The notes under the pieces are model-generated. The model made no database searches. It was not told the origin of the DNA and was given only the letters and a program-made list of their open reading frames with translations. From assembly GCA_028015205.1 (NCBI GenBank), contig CM051515.1:10372001-10436000 (forward strand): a stretch of DNA of 64,000 bases, read 5' to 3'. Below are positions 12,346-26,200 of the stretch, piece after piece. Source of the stretch: Mytilisepta virgata. Taxonomy: Eukaryota > Mollusca > Bivalvia > Mytilida > Mytilidae. Position 1 is the first letter of the stretch. Every line of letters starts with the position of its first letter. The position numbers and the translations under genes were made by a program.

Positions 12346-13001
12346 ACCATTTCCAAGTTCTTTGAAAAAACACGTGAAATTTTTTTTTTGGGGGGGGGTT
12401 GAAAGGGCGGAGCAAGCCCCCTCCCCCGGTACCTACTTTAAATTTGACACCATTAGGCCAACCTCCACATGGCCTGTGAAGTTTCATGAAAATCCTCCAT
12501 ACATTATCCGAGCTACGGCCCTGACAATTTCAAGGCTGCTAAGAAAGACGGAAGAATAAAAATAATAACAAGAAGAAGCAGAATAACAAACGGAACGAAA
12601 ACAAAAAAGTTTCCTAATTTCACTTTTTGATTACATAATTTTCCTGTATAAATCTTATTTAGAATATATTGCGCAACACGGACATTAAGATTATTCTTGT
12701 TTTTTGTGTGTTTATTGTTTTTTTTATTATTATTTTCTTAAAATCAAATTTATTTTTTTTCGCAAATTTAAAGACATAATTAAGGCTTCTGAATACACAC
12801 GGAGAGCTTTCAATTTGAATCATTATATATTGATCCTTTAAATTTTTGAAATTTATCCTACCTATAAAAATCATACGGTTCATCTCTTACAATAATGACG
12901 GTTCAAATTTTCATTTTCTTGTTGGTTGTTTGTTTTATAATTAGTGTATAATTATATTCGACAGAACAAATTCCGTAATAACGTTATGTTTTCTGTTTTA
13001 G

Positions 13002-13119
13002 AGGATACAAAATATGAGAATATGAAACAACAAATGGGGTTCATATGGTGGGGTGTGGCGAGATCCATCTGGAGTTTGGATTATCACTGATGGAAGAGAA
13101 CTAGGAATGTTTTTAAAAG
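13002..13119 (+). pseudogene. Exon-like segment with apparent frameshift
   Basis: After TTCTGTTTTAG the frame inherited from 11165 reads EDTKYENMKQQMG, then goes out of frame and stops. The +1 frame from that point reads GSYGGVWRDPSGVWIITDG and RELGMFLK up to a GG/GTATTT donor. One extra G in ATGGGG (about 13044-13047) would explain the switch, so this is either a pseudogene, an allele, or a sequencing error. No domain recognised. Confidence 0.4.
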
Positions 13120-13149
13120 GTATTTATAATAGTTAATGAGTCGTTACAT

Positions 13150-13240
13150 GCGGTGCATTACATTTGCGCACGTTTTTTTATTACATATGTTCAAGTTTTT
13201 TATTACATTTGTCCACTTTTAATATATAACATTTGTGCAT
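13150..13240. repeat. Short direct repeats TTACATTTGTGCACTTTTT
   Basis: Four degenerate 20-27 bp copies. Two inverted copies (CGCAAATGTAATAAAGAAG, CACAAATGTAACACC) lie at 13466-13500 next to the MITE. Confidence 0.65.
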
Positions 13241-13501
13241 TTTTCAACGATTTACCTGTTTTGCCCCTTCCGTTAGCCAGAAACAAAGTCCGTGACCTCT
13301 GCTGATCAATGGACGAGTTTCACTACACGTGCTTTGCATTTCTTTAAAGTGCATCTCAAAGAAAGATCCCCTGTTTTCTTGAGAGTTGATTGACAGCGAA
13401 AATGTTATTATCGTAATTCTTATTTTAAAGTTTTTTGAATAATAACTTTCTGTAAAATATTGCTCGCAAATGTAATAAAGAAGTTCACAAATGTAACACC
13501 A

Positions 13502-13692
13502 TAGGGGCGGATCCGGGCCTTTTTTAAAATGTGTGGGGGGGGGGGGGGGGGGGTAAAATATGTAACGGCGAGCAGAGCAAGGGGGTAGGGTTAACGATTT
13601 TATCGATAAATAAAATGGGGGCGGGGTGAAAGGAGGCGTACGCACTCTACGACGCCCCCCCCCCCCCCCCCAGTGGATCCGCCACTGCCACT
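13502..13692. mobile_element. hAT-like MITE
   Basis: Ends GGGGCGGATCCGGG and GGATCCGCCACTG are inverted and resemble the CAGTGGCGGATCC termini common in hAT-type MITEs. Interior is a G19 tract, GC-rich spacer and C17 tract, about 190 bp with no ORF. No clear 8-bp target duplication was found, so edges are approximate. Confidence 0.6.
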
Positions 13693-14045
13693 TAATCCCA
13701 CAAGGCTGCAAATTTAATGCTCCCAATACATGTAAGTGCTCAATATTTGAAATCAGTTATATAGACTGAGTTGAAACATTTATTTTGTGATTTATGAGTT
13801 TGAAGCGGCGATTAAGAAGTTAGATAGTGTTTGCTTTCGACCTATTCCGATAACTACGTAATATTTGAACAAATGATTTAGTTATACGGGAAGAAGCCCA
13901 ACCCATTCTACATTCACTATTTGTCCATAATATTCCTTATTGACTAACAATTGAATATAAGCCTAAATATAATAAAACCTGTCAATACAATATAAAATGT
14001 CAAAATACGCCAATACGACACATACCCGTCCAATATTCCGTGTTG

Positions 14046-14200
14046 ACTAGTCAATATGCCATATTAGATTGGTTAGTCAATCAAGGATCATATTTGCACT
14101 AGTCAATATGACATATTGGACTGGTTAGGCATTAAAGGATCATATTGGACTAGTCAATATCACATATTAGACTGGTTAGTCAATAAAGGTATAATTGCGC
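14046..14200. repeat. 51-bp tandem repeat, three copies
   Basis: ACTAGTCAATATGACATATT then GGACTGGTTAGTCAATAAAGGATCATATT at 14046, 14098 and 14149. A CCATATTGG/CCAATATGG inverted pair follows to 14310. Confidence 0.85.
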
Positions 14201-14344
14201 AAGGATTTTCATATTGGCTCAGTTATTGGCCCTTGGCTACCCATATTGGACTTCGGCTTCGCCTCAGTTCAATATGGCTTGCCTCGGACCAATATATCAG
14301 CCAATATGGAAAACCTTATGCAATAATACATAAGATTAAGTGAT

Positions 14345-16980
14345 TTCCCAACTCCCACTTGCCATTATGATCAACGTTCTCGCATTTGGCGTTTGACAGA
14401 GTATTTTTGGTATTCAAATGATTTGAAAAAAAATTTAATTTTTTGATTAAATTATATTTGATGTCAAAATTTTGTTGTCATGCAGTCACAATAAATACAA
14501 TATTAACTACATCTCCTAGATGTTGGTTAGTTCCCCTTTTTCTCGAATTCTCGATTTTATGCATGTTCACTTGTTTGTGTATATACTTGTTTCAACATGG
14601 TACGCTATTTTTAATAGTGTAAAGCAATTTGTTCTATGTTTCGCATTGCGGTGCAGTTTGGAAACAAATGGATCTGAATTAAATAAATCATCGAAATATC
14701 CTATTTGTGATGTCATTAATAACACATTCGAATCCCAAACGTAAAATTAATTAACCTTCGTAACGGATATATCGATGACAGAAAACATTAATTCCTGGTT
14801 ATCAGTTTATCTTCAAACTGAGGATTACTTTCAACTTTGAACTTCATTTGAAGTGCGGGGGATCCATGTAGATAGTTATATCACATTTTACATGTTTAAA
14901 TCAGCGATACAATTAATTACAATTTAAATTCATGTGTACTGGAAAGGACTTCTAATCAATAAATAATTTAAGATCAAAAATTTAATTTTGCATTGTGCTA
15001 CCTTCTTATCATATGTATGAAACACATTCCAAATAGCCAGTCAGGATAGTCTGACTTGGTACAGACACTGAACAATGGTAGGGATAAACCGGTTTTATTG
15101 GTACCCAATCATCCTCTTATCTATCCTGACATTCTGGAGTATAAAACACACTATAACAACCAATACAGTATGATTACCAACAAGGTGACCGCTTGCTAGA
15201 AATACAACATTAGGCTGGACAGTACATAATTTAAATAGCAGGGTAAGAATGTGCTCGTTTTAAATGTAAAACTAGCTAAGACTCTCAAATTATTTGTAGT
15301 AGCAACCATTTTATGTTATTTTTTTATTATTATTATTTTTGTCCGCAGCATCTCTGAACTTGATTTATTCATCTGGTGCGTTTTTATACGCAATTCAATA
15401 AAAAAAACCATTTCTCTTCATTACACATTTCAAACTTGTATATCTTTTCAAACAAGTCCTAGTATATCCACACCCTAATACGGGTTGCCCACCAAAACAA
15501 AAGTGAAGTAAGAGTTCGTTTGTAGTTTTAGGTTTTATTAATATTAATTGCATTGTTTGTAGTTACAAGTCCAGCAAACAGAATCATCAGTTGCAGTAAT
15601 TGACTGGAATGACAAGATATATCTGGCTATACAGAAAGACACAGATTACATATTTTCCAAAAAATGTCTTGGGATCATTAAAGACAAAAAGTTCCTACTG
15701 AAACAAAAGACGAACTCTTTAATCTTAAATTTTAAAGATGTACAAACAATTGAATCAAGTTGTGTTGTAACAAATTTTGTTTGTACCATAATAGAAAACA
15801 ATATTAAGATAGATGAAATATGAGTAAATAAGATTAAACAGGATGTTGAAACATATCTTATGAGCTAAGGGTTTATTAAGGAATAGGATCACGTCCCCCT
15901 CCATTTTGTTTCACTCGTAATCATTACCAACCCTTTATCCTAAACGATTGAATCTAATGGATTTTATGTTACAGACAAAATGTTATTTTGTATCATCAAT
16001 AAGTTTAAATTTGCAACCGGCAAGTGTCGTATATAGAGGAATAGAATTGGCAAATATTAAGAGAAGGCATCTCCCAGTGAGATTTTGAAAGACATTGGTC
16101 GACTTTTTCAAATTGACCATAGAATTGAAATAATTGCAGGGAAAATAGGCTAATCATTTTGTCGTTTCAAAATTCTACATAATTTTATCATCCAAGAGCT
16201 CATAATTGTAATACATTATCATTAAATTTTGAGGTTTTATTACCTCACCTTGCAGATAGGACGGTTTGAGGTATTGCTATCAAAATGATTGTTCGTTAAA
16301 ATTTTGAACTAACATGACCACATCTTCCTCAGGGTTTCAAGTTTTAAAATTGTATCGGATGGGGTCACCAACCAATCAACACGACCACGTTATTAAAGAT
16401 CACAATAAAGCATAGGGGGGACAGCTTTTTATGGCTATCTCTGTAAATTTCTAGCAGACGTTTATATACTCTAAATTTAATGTGTAAGTATTATACTTGA
16501 GTAAGCAATTACAGATTACGTGTGTTCCAGTTGATCTATAACAACGGTTTACCAAGAGAATTTCCAGAATATGGAATATTGTATTTCAATTATCTTCTCT
16601 GAAACCACAAATTTATAACTGTAATCAAAATTAGGAGCGACGGTCTTTTGATCCTTTTTTCAGAATTTTATCCAATCGAAAATATCCAAGATGGTCACCA
16701 AAGCAGAAAGTTTTTTAACATAAGACCTTATACGAAATTTTGCTTAAACTCTTCTTGTAATTGATCCTGGAATTTTTTTTTAAATCAGTCGTATTTTAAT
16801 CCCGGTTGATATTCATTTATGCCTTTTTAAATCCGCCCTTGCTCCCTTTACTTAAATTTGAGAAAGTTACTAAAGTGGAATTGTGTCTTCACCAATCACA
16901 GTAAAAAAATTATATCAAGGATTGATGTGCGGAGATATTTCAGTTCTTAATTGTTTAGAATAACGTTCATTGTCTGCATC
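14345..16980. other. AT-rich non-coding
   Basis: Apart from the repeat fragment near 15.1 kb, nothing supportable. Frames at 14520 and 15251 lack coding signs. Confidence 0.4.
15030..15200 (-). repeat. Dispersed repeat fragment
   Basis: Minus-strand text TGTACCAAGTCAGACTATCC resembles ACCAAGTCAGGCTATCCTGG at 31.04 kb, so this is a 3'-end fragment of the same repeat family. No ORF. Confidence 0.45.
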
Positions 16981-16984
16981 GATG

Positions 16985-17075
16985 ACGTTGACATCTTTAA
17001 CCGGTTTTCTACCATTTTCAGTCAACGAAATGGCCATACAATGCATCAATTTATTTCAGTATTTTGTGATACAGT
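16985..17075 (+). mobile_element. Hammerhead repeat fragment, subfamily B, core deleted
   Basis: TTAACCGGTTTTCTACCATTTT is followed directly by CAGTCAACGAAATGGCCATA and CAATGCATCAA. The catalytic CTGATGA and 5' half of stems I and II are deleted, but GAAA and the palindromic stem III ATGGCCAT remain. Confidence 0.65.
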
Positions 17076-17419
17076 TTATTACACTTTGTTAGTAATTATA
17101 ATATGCAAAAACTTAAAATTTATATTCATAAGCTTATTTCACTTTGATAATTACGTTGATAACGATTCTTTCAACAATTGGGCCCGATTTTGTAATCTCT
17201 GAAACAGGTTTGGATTGATTTTTTGAAATCTGGTCCCTCCTGGTTTATCTGGGAGTCATTTAGGTCTTTCGATAATTTTGGTGCCACTTCTTAAATTTGT
17301 ATCCGATTTTTATGATTTTTTATCTATAATTAATGTTTCTTAATGGAAACGGATTTCACTCTCTTATCCCTTTAAAGATACAAGGGTCGAAAAAAAGGAC
17401 ACACCTTAATTTTCAATAC

Positions 17420-17960
17420 TTTCTTATTTCTTATCCGATCTTGATGATTTTTTCCTCCAGTCGTTTTTTTTGTGTAACTATTGTCGTTGCAGAGATAAAA
17501 AAGGAATTAAAGGAGCAAAAATTAGCCACTTTGCATGACACCTACTAAAACAAGTATTTTTTAATTGTTCGTCCAATTTGAATGGGGATTGTCTCTTGTA
17601 ATTCGCCTTGATGAGTGCTTCTAGTAGTATATCAACAGATTTTTTCTACCTTTTACGATTTTTGAGATATAAGGGGTTAAAATGGCTGAAAGGAGCAATG
17701 CTAGATATGTACTCTTTCAATTTTTTCATCCAATTCTTATGGCGATTTTGTCATTGTCATTAGTATGTCAACTTATTCTTTCTGTCTTTTATTATTTCCG
17801 AGACAAAAAGGGTTAAAGTTAGAAAATTTGGAGGAAACATCAAATTTTATTTTTTTTCATCCGATTTCAATGGAGATTTTTTCTTTTCATTTTGACGAGT
17901 GCTTCCGGTAGTATGTCAACTTTTCCACTTTTCGATAAAAAGGGGTTTAAGGATTTCATT
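17420..17960. repeat. Degenerate tandem array, about 130-160 bp unit
   Basis: TTCATCCAATTTNAATGGNGATTTT recurs near 17430, 17568, 17726 and 17856. Each is followed by GAGTGCTTCTAGTAGTATGTCAAC-like text and GAGATAAAAAGGGTTAAA. Confidence 0.75.
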
Positions 17961-18269
17961 CTGGTTTTATGGTAGGTCTAATATTTTTGTGTGATTTATA
18001 AAATTATCCCAACACTTTATTGGGTCGAGCATAATAGTATGTTACAGCATAACAAAATCCAAACAATTTCTTTGATTTTTCAATTTCACTCGAAGTATTG
18101 TTCCATTTTATTTTATTCATTATCAGGTCATAGGAAAAGATTATCTTCACGTTTTTTTTATTACATCATTATCGTGAATGTTTGATTGAGTATTATTTGA
18201 ACAGATTTTACGGTGTTTCATTTAAATCTAAATTGTGTATATACTGTAGTTGTTTAATATGTTACAGTC

Positions 18270-19235
18270 TGAACAGAATTCTGTTAAATACGAAATGCTA
18301 ATGTTACACGTCTTTGATAATATTTCTAGAATTCTGAAAACATTTGCCTTGCAGTTAAATAGAAATGTAAAAAAGTTAGAATTGTGATAAAAATACGTAA
18401 TATGGAACTAACTAAATTTTGATGACATTTGCATTGAATTTTTATTACAAATTCAAAAGATCAGATTTTAATAAAATAATGTTTTTAAAGTATGAATTTT
18501 TAAAATGTAAATGCTACCAGATTTCTTTTAAATAGAAAATTCAGCAATACAAGATTTTTAAACAGAATTCTGTTAAAAAATCATAAACTCCAACCACTAA
18601 CAGAATTCTGATAACATTTATAAAAACAAAAATTTAAACCGGTAAGCTTTTTAACAGAATTCTGACAACATTGCAAAGCAGTTCAGCAAAATAGGATTTT
18701 TTAACAGAATTCTGTTAAACTTTGTATTCTTAAAACGAAAACCGCAAACTAACAGAATTATGTTAAAGTTTGAATCCCTAGGTAAAGGAATCCATAAACA
18801 AACAGAATTCTGTTAAAAAAATCATAAATTACAAGGGCTATCAGAATTCTGATAATATTTATAAAAAGAACCTTTTAAAGTCTATATTTTAAAAGGGTAT
18901 AAGATTTTTAACAGAATTCTGATAACATTGCGAAGCAGTTCAGCAGAATATGATCTTTTAACAGAATTCTGTTAAAATTTGAATTCTTATAAAAGGAAAT
19001 CCATATACAGAATTCTGGTAAACCTTGAATCCTTAAAAAGATATCCATATACAAACAGAATTCGGTTAAAGTTTTGAATTCTTATAAATCCATAAACTAA
19101 CGGAATTCTGTTAAAGTTTGAATGGGTAAAGGGAATCTGTCATGCAACGTAACTTTGATAAAATTTGTATAACAGTTTATACAATAATATAAAATTAAAC
19201 AAAGTAAAATACTTTAACAGAATTTTGATAACATA
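18270..19235. repeat. Palindromic EcoRI-motif minisatellite with higher-order units
   Basis: The palindrome TTTAACAGAATTCTGTTAAA (perfect at 18700-18719) or a close variant occurs about 15 times, centred on GAATTC at 18276, 18329, 18565, 18603, 18657, 18707, 18755 (GAATTA), 18805, 18844, 18914, 18964, 19010, 19058, 19103 and 19220 (GAATTT). Monomers are 38-70 bp. Five successive monomers (18565-18755) repeat as a block at 18805-19010, giving a 240-257 bp higher-order unit. It lies just downstream of the CTLD gene's last exon. Confidence 0.9.
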
Positions 19236-19403
19236 TGCATAACATTATACTAGTAATAGAGAGTTATCATAATAGAATAGAAATGCATTAGTTTTACCTC
19301 TCTTTTTTTTAATAACGTGTAGTAATCTCAGTTATAATATAATAAATTGTATTGATCTAAATACACATAGATTGTACGTTGAGAAAGGAATCCGTCAATT
19401 TGA

Positions 19404-20147
19404 TCATATGGAAATGATCAAGTACAAATGGAAGCTGTTAATTTTACTTACGAGCTTCTGTTCACAAAGAGCAGCACGCATAAAAGCGCAGTTATTTCTG
19501 CGTAATGGGTTTGGGTCGGGTTCTGTTGATAACACTATACAATCCGGTCTATCAGTTCTAACTGTGTATATACAATAAAAGTATGATTATATATCGACAA
19601 TACAAAAACGGGAAATTATCAATTTGAACTTTGAATTCCATTAATGTCTTACAAAAATGTCTGATTTTATTTTAATAATTGTCAATATGACTGGCAGTAT
19701 TACATTTATTTTTGGGATCACTTCAATCATTAATAAAATAAATTGATGCATCGTGTTCTATTAGAATAAGAAGGATTCATTTTATTTCGAGCTCTGCTTG
19801 TTGCGATAATAACAAATCAATTACTAATGAGTATGCATGACTTAATTCATCTATATCAATTTTTTAAATCTGTAAAACTTTCCCCTTTAAAAACCCTCTT
19901 TGCAAAAATAAAGATGCATATTACGCCTCAGGATATTAGCACTTAGCACTTAGTGCATTGTTTATATTTTTCAGATTCTAAAAATCAAAATTCTATATTT
20001 CGGTGTTTCATCAACTTTGGTGATACGATTTCATTTCTGACGGTGTTAGTTTTATTATGAAAAAAACTGTTAGTATTACAAAATTGGTTAAGACAGTACT
20101 CTATTCTTATAGAATTTGTATATGCATGACATTTTTTCATAATTTAC

Positions 20148-20204
<57 letters not shown>

Positions 20205-23200
20205 CGAGTGCCTTCCTATGCATAGGTTTTATTCGTAATTACATTTATCATATATTTAGCACAAAACATACAGCCTGGAGTGAACTTGTTATATTAGACA
20301 TGGAAGGAAAATCCATCTCTAGGGCAAAAAATCCATATCACACCAAAGAATCTATATCAGTATCGGGAATGTTCAAAATCCATATGAAGCCTCTCATGAA
20401 GAGGACAAGTATACCTAAAAAAATATAAAAAAAAAAACGCAATCCATTAGACAGACAAACCCGGGAAGACAGGGAAGGGTTCCTGCTCCGTAAACGGCAC
20501 CCGTCATGAGTTCAACAAAGTCAATCCAGTGGTAGTCACAAATCGGTGGAGGTACATGAAATGTTACGACAGTGGGAAAAGTTCCAACATCATCTTAGAT
20601 ATTGGAACACTGTAACAGTCAATCAATTTGTGATGACGACCGTAAAATTTCTTAAGTAATGACATTATCCCTGATAAAACCCTGGTTACGAATCTTATGT
20701 GACAGCCGTAATCCTATTTGTTGAAAGTCATGCTAACTCAGGCATGATCTTGAATATCGGATAAGCTGAGAAACGCAGACGCCATATACACGCGATGCTG
20801 GTACATGTATATTGCTACTCAAGAAAGGAAAGTTAACAATAGGAAAAATGAAGTCATCACGTTTGTCATAAAGTTTTGTCTTCAAATGCCCCTCATTGTC
20901 TATTTCAAGAAACAAATCCAAATATGAAGCGGACTTCGATGTATCTGTAATATCCTTAATTTTAAGCTCACTGGGGTAGATGAGATGTAGAAAGTCTTGA
21001 ATTTGTCGTTATTTAACGACAACACGTCATCTATATAATGAAAATTGAAATTAAAGGATTGGGTTAGTTTCCTTTTGTTTCCACGTAGTAGCCCTTGAAT
21101 GAAGTCCGCTCCGTATGAGTACAGAAACAGATCGGCGAGGAGATAGGAGCACAGTTGATTCCCTTTGGAATGCCGATTATTTGTTGAAAAAGTCGACAAC
21201 CAAATTCAACAAATATGTTGTCTTTGAGAAAATCCAACAGGTTTGTAATTTCATCACCAGAATATATTTTGTCAGAATCAGAGTGGTACTTCACAAAATA
21301 AGCCTAAAACTAGAGATTTGCACCTGCGTGTGCCATTTGTCTTGAAAAAACATTGATAAACTAGTTGTTTCAATCGATATTTTAATTGAGAATATGATAT
21401 GTTAGTGCAGAGTGTTGAGAAGTCGAATGGTTTTATACGACATTGAATTGGTGCGACATCACAGAACTCAAGAGTTTTTCTTTTATTCTTTACTTATGAC
21501 AGCATTTATTAGTAAGATTTGTTGGTCCCAGCAAAATGTTATAACAAACAGCGTAACCCCCCCCCCCACACACACGACGTTCCATATTATCGGCCAATTC
21601 CTAGCGCTGATATTGCAATCTCGGAACTATATCGAGACCGACATGGAATATGAAGTGTGATGAATACAGATGAATATTTCAGTATAGACTCTCATAAGTG
21701 GCATTTTTGTTTCCTGAAACGTTATTACAACAGAATTAGTACGCGAAGCGTTGTTTTGACGTCAAATCCGTTACGTTGGAATTCATCAATAATTATATAT
21801 CCTAAATTTCTATAAAAATAAAATTAGGTTTAACATGTTTAACTTCTGAATATAAAATAAGTTCACATCCGTCATTAAAGAGGATTTGAATGGTTAAATT
21901 AAACGACACAATTCAAAACGGTGACCATTTGGAATTAATCAAATTGTTTAGTCAAAATAGGCGCATATCAGATTGTAAATCAACATACACATCGGCATAT
22001 CAACTCCAATCGGAACGTTGAATCCAGTGCTCAGTTCTAGACCAGATGTCACCCCAATGACAGGGCCGTCAATTTCAAAATCTCTGTGACCCGTATAGTG
22101 TCGCACACCAGGGGCAGCTGAAAAAAAAGAATAATGAAAAAATTTAAAACTGAAATTATTCAACAAATATCGTAAATATAGCGACGGTCCTAACATTTGC
22201 TTTTACTTATTCAAAGGTGTAACATATATCAGTTGGCTTGGAAATGTTTCCTAGAATCTAAGATTTAATACTTTAAAGTCCGTACTAATATATAAGTAAT
22301 TTTGTGTGTATCGTTAACGATGTCAAGAGTACAATAACGTTCAAAAACTATCTTTACACATTTTTTTCAGCGATCAAACACGATATTAAAACGCATCCGA
22401 TTCATGGATAGATGGATGAATTATTGTTTAACGTCCAGTGGCAACCAGGTGCATATCAGGACGAGATCATGTTGATATGATAATGAGTATGATCCCTGCT
22501 TTGTACTAGACCGACACGCTAAGTCGGATTTTTTAATGTGCTAGCTCACGAGGTAACTGACCGCAGGAAGACATATCACCTCACTCGGACACATTATACT
22601 GACTCCGAGCCGACCAGTCTTTGCTCTTACTCCTAGATGCCGCGTGCTTGGCGGAGAAGCAGCAAATACTAATTTTAATGTCTTTGGTTTGACCCGGCCG
22701 GGGATCGAACCAGCGACCTTCCGCACTCGGGGCGAGCACGCTCCACGAGACCACCGAGGCGGTCCGCATCCGATTCAGAAACGTTCGGTGCACTGAGTGT
22801 ATACACACATTTTTAAAGATCGATGTTTTTTGTGTATTAAACTAATTATAATAAAGCTTTGAATATTTATAAAATAATTTAAGGAATAAAGATTGTGTAG
22901 TTAGACTGTGAAATTGGAAATTTTTGTCTCCTAGCAAGTCTTTTAATTAACTTCAGACTGAAACACACTTGTTTTACATAAAATTATAGATTATTTAATT
23001 CATAATTTCAACTTCTAACTATATTTTTACTCTTGGTATTTTTGGTAAATTCCAGCTTAATATATTAAATATATTTATTTTCATATTTATGACACCAACT
23101 TTCGGCTTATTCCCCAAGAGTCGTTTATAGCTAGATGTATGTACACATGTACATTACTGTAACCCCCCCCCCCCCCCCCACCCAAACACCTGATAAAATA

Positions 23201-26200
23201 TTAACAATGCTAACGCTACAATTACAATTTTAATTTCTATCGTAAGTCATGACTCTTGATATTTTTTCCTAAATCAAGCCTTATACATTTCCTATACATA
23301 TTCTTTCATATCTAAAACTCAAATTGCAACACATTTCGTAAGGTATGTACATCTTCACGTACTGTAGCACCCCCCACCCCCCACCCCGAAAAAAGTGAAT
23401 GGTAGGTTGGTAGGTCAATGATACAGGATATTCATTTCCGTAACTTTATATTATTAAGTAAAAGGCGTTAATTGATATTTTCTATAAAATTACGACATAC
23501 CAGCAAGTCTTAGATAAGAGTTAGTTGATTGTTATGTTTTATATAGAATGTAACGCAAAAGAAATATCAGTTTGACATAAGGTTTTATAAAAACGGCATT
23601 AATATAATTTAACTTCAAATTGAAATACATTTATTATGCACAATATAAAAGTTTATAATTATCATAATTTCAATTTCTATCAATATTTTTTGTTCTTGAT
23701 ATTTTTGGAAAATTCTTTATACCCTTATATATATTCTATACTTATATTTGTCGTATTAAAATGGCTCCAAATTTCATCACATTTCCTTACAAATTTTGGT
23801 TATGTCAGTCTACATATACTGTGCCAACAACATCCCCCTCCCCTACGAAAAGTGAATGCAAGTGAATGGCAGGTCAATAATACAGGATAATGTTGTACAT
23901 AAAAGGTGTTAATTTGATGTTCTATGCAATAACTACCTAATAACGACATCCAATCATGTGTTTTCAAGATTTGGTTGTTGTGTATTTATAGTATTCATCT
24001 TGATTAAATTTTAACGAGAAAATGAATGGGAGGACCATTCAATTTCACATTTAATTGTGTTTTTAAGACATACATGTATATTTCCTCTGCTTTACAATCA
24101 GTTTAACCAAATATTTTAAATTTATATACTAGTATATCGGCTTTATTATAATAGAGATATATACAATTTATTATCCAAAACGCTTTAAAATTAAAATTAA
24201 AAAGGTTGATATGGAGTAAAAGATTCAAAACTTTCTTCCGATTCGGAAGTAATCCGTTCCCAATTACATTTTTCTAGAATTTAAAACATGACAAATGTGT
24301 GTTATTTTAAAATTAGAATATTTTTTATCTACCAGTGATGCAATCATTGACATAATTATGCTTTTACAAAAAATGGAAGGTATATTAATATAGTATACTT
24401 TATAAAAATAGCAGATATCACAGATTATATACATGTCGTAACTGCACCAAGGACTGGCAAAATAGGTTTTTTGCAGGTTTTAATTCAAAATGGGAGCAAT
24501 GTTTTGTCGTTGAATTTTTTTTTATATATTCCTAATCTTCGCAAATCCATGATTAAGAAAATAACTATAATACATTTCCATTTTTTTTTGTTGGAATTTT
24601 TGATACGACTGCAAAGTCAGTGTTTTGTGTATTTTTCAATTGTAAATACGTAGTTACTATGGAGAATTGGGTATACCACATGAATTGAAGATGGAAGCAA
24701 TTAATTTTTTTCCATTTTGGATTCATGTGGTATACCCAATTCTTCAAAGTAACTAAGTATGTACAAATAAAATAATGAAAAGTACACAAATCACTGACTT
24801 TGCAGTCGTATAAAAAATTCCATTTTTTTTAAAAACTTATAATAGTTATTTTCTTAATCGTGGATTTGCACAGATTAAGAATATATAAAAAATTAGTTTT
24901 TTCAACGATGAAAAATTGCTTCCATTTTGAAATGAAATCTGCGAAAAACCTTTTTAAGAAAATGAATATCCTGTAACGTTGACCTACCATTCACTTTTTT
25001 CGGTGCGTGAAGATATACATACATGAGGGAATGTGTTAAAATTTGAGTTATAAATATGAAAGAATAGGTATAGGAAATTTATATGGCTGGCCTTTAGCAA
25101 TAAATATCAATAGTCATAAGTTTCGATAGAAATTAAAATTGTAATCTAGTCTAGTCAATCTAGCATACATTTGACTCTAACCTTAAAGTAATTGCAAAAG
25201 AAGATTTTTAATTTTTAATCTTTAGCATTATACCCCAAATATACACAGAAAAAAGTCCAACAAAATCTAACTTGAGGAAGACTAAAAAATCACGATTTTA
25301 AAATTCCTATGGAGATTTGCATTGAAAATGGGAGATAACTCTGCAAAAAAGGCAGAAATATCAATAAAAATTGATACAAAATTATAACTTTACCGCTTCT
25401 ATTCAGCAGAATGTATTGATTCTTGATATTTTAGCCGTCTTTAGAGTATAACAAACAACTCTAAAGGTGTTTCATATCTTTTATCAAGCTACAACCTAGA
25501 TTTCGTAATTCATTAGTTGACCATTTATTAAATTTTTTAACATGTCAAGGTAAAGAATCTCAAATTTAATAAAAAAATATTTAAGCATATATTCTTCTTT
25601 TTGTGGTTTAAAGTTTCTTTAAACAAGGTAGATGCTGAACAAATATAATTTACAGATATAAACAATACCAAATTTTCACATTATTTTTTCAAAATGGTCA
25701 TAAAGCCACAAATTTGCAATTTCTTTAATGAAAAATGTGTAAAAAAAAATAAAAATACCCATAACACTTATGTTTTGTAAATTTCATGAGCAGAAGATTA
25801 TATAATATAGTCAAATACGAACTTATAACCCCATCAAAATATCATACTTTACATGAATTTTAAGAAAATCAACCAAAAAACTGACAAAAAAAGACTAATA
25901 TTTGCGGAGTTATCTCCCCTTTCCAATGTTAATTTCCATAGGAAATTAAAAATGCTGATTTTGAGTTTTCCTCAAGTTAGATTTTATGAGACTTTTTTTC
26001 TGTGTATATTTGGGGCTTAATGCTATAGATTAGAACTAAAACATTTTCTGTTGCAATTAGTTTGAGGTTAAAACTTAGTTTGACTGGACTAATCGTAGCG
26101 TTAGCATCGTTTTTATTTTATCGAATGTTTGGGAGGGGATGTTGGTACAGAACATGTACATGTACATGGATATTGCTATAAAAAACTTCTAGGGAATATG

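Noticed and set aside
13244..13726. 160-codon minus-strand frame
   Set aside because: Runs through the MITE's poly(G)/poly(C) tracts (GGGGG and PPPPP runs); composition artefact.
18270..19235. CRISPR-like regular repeats
   Set aside because: Repeats are palindromic and degenerate with variable spacers, in eukaryotic DNA with no cas genes.
22680..22765. tRNA-like B box on the minus strand
   Set aside because: Also a SINE head, repeated at 35.5 and 38.25 kb.
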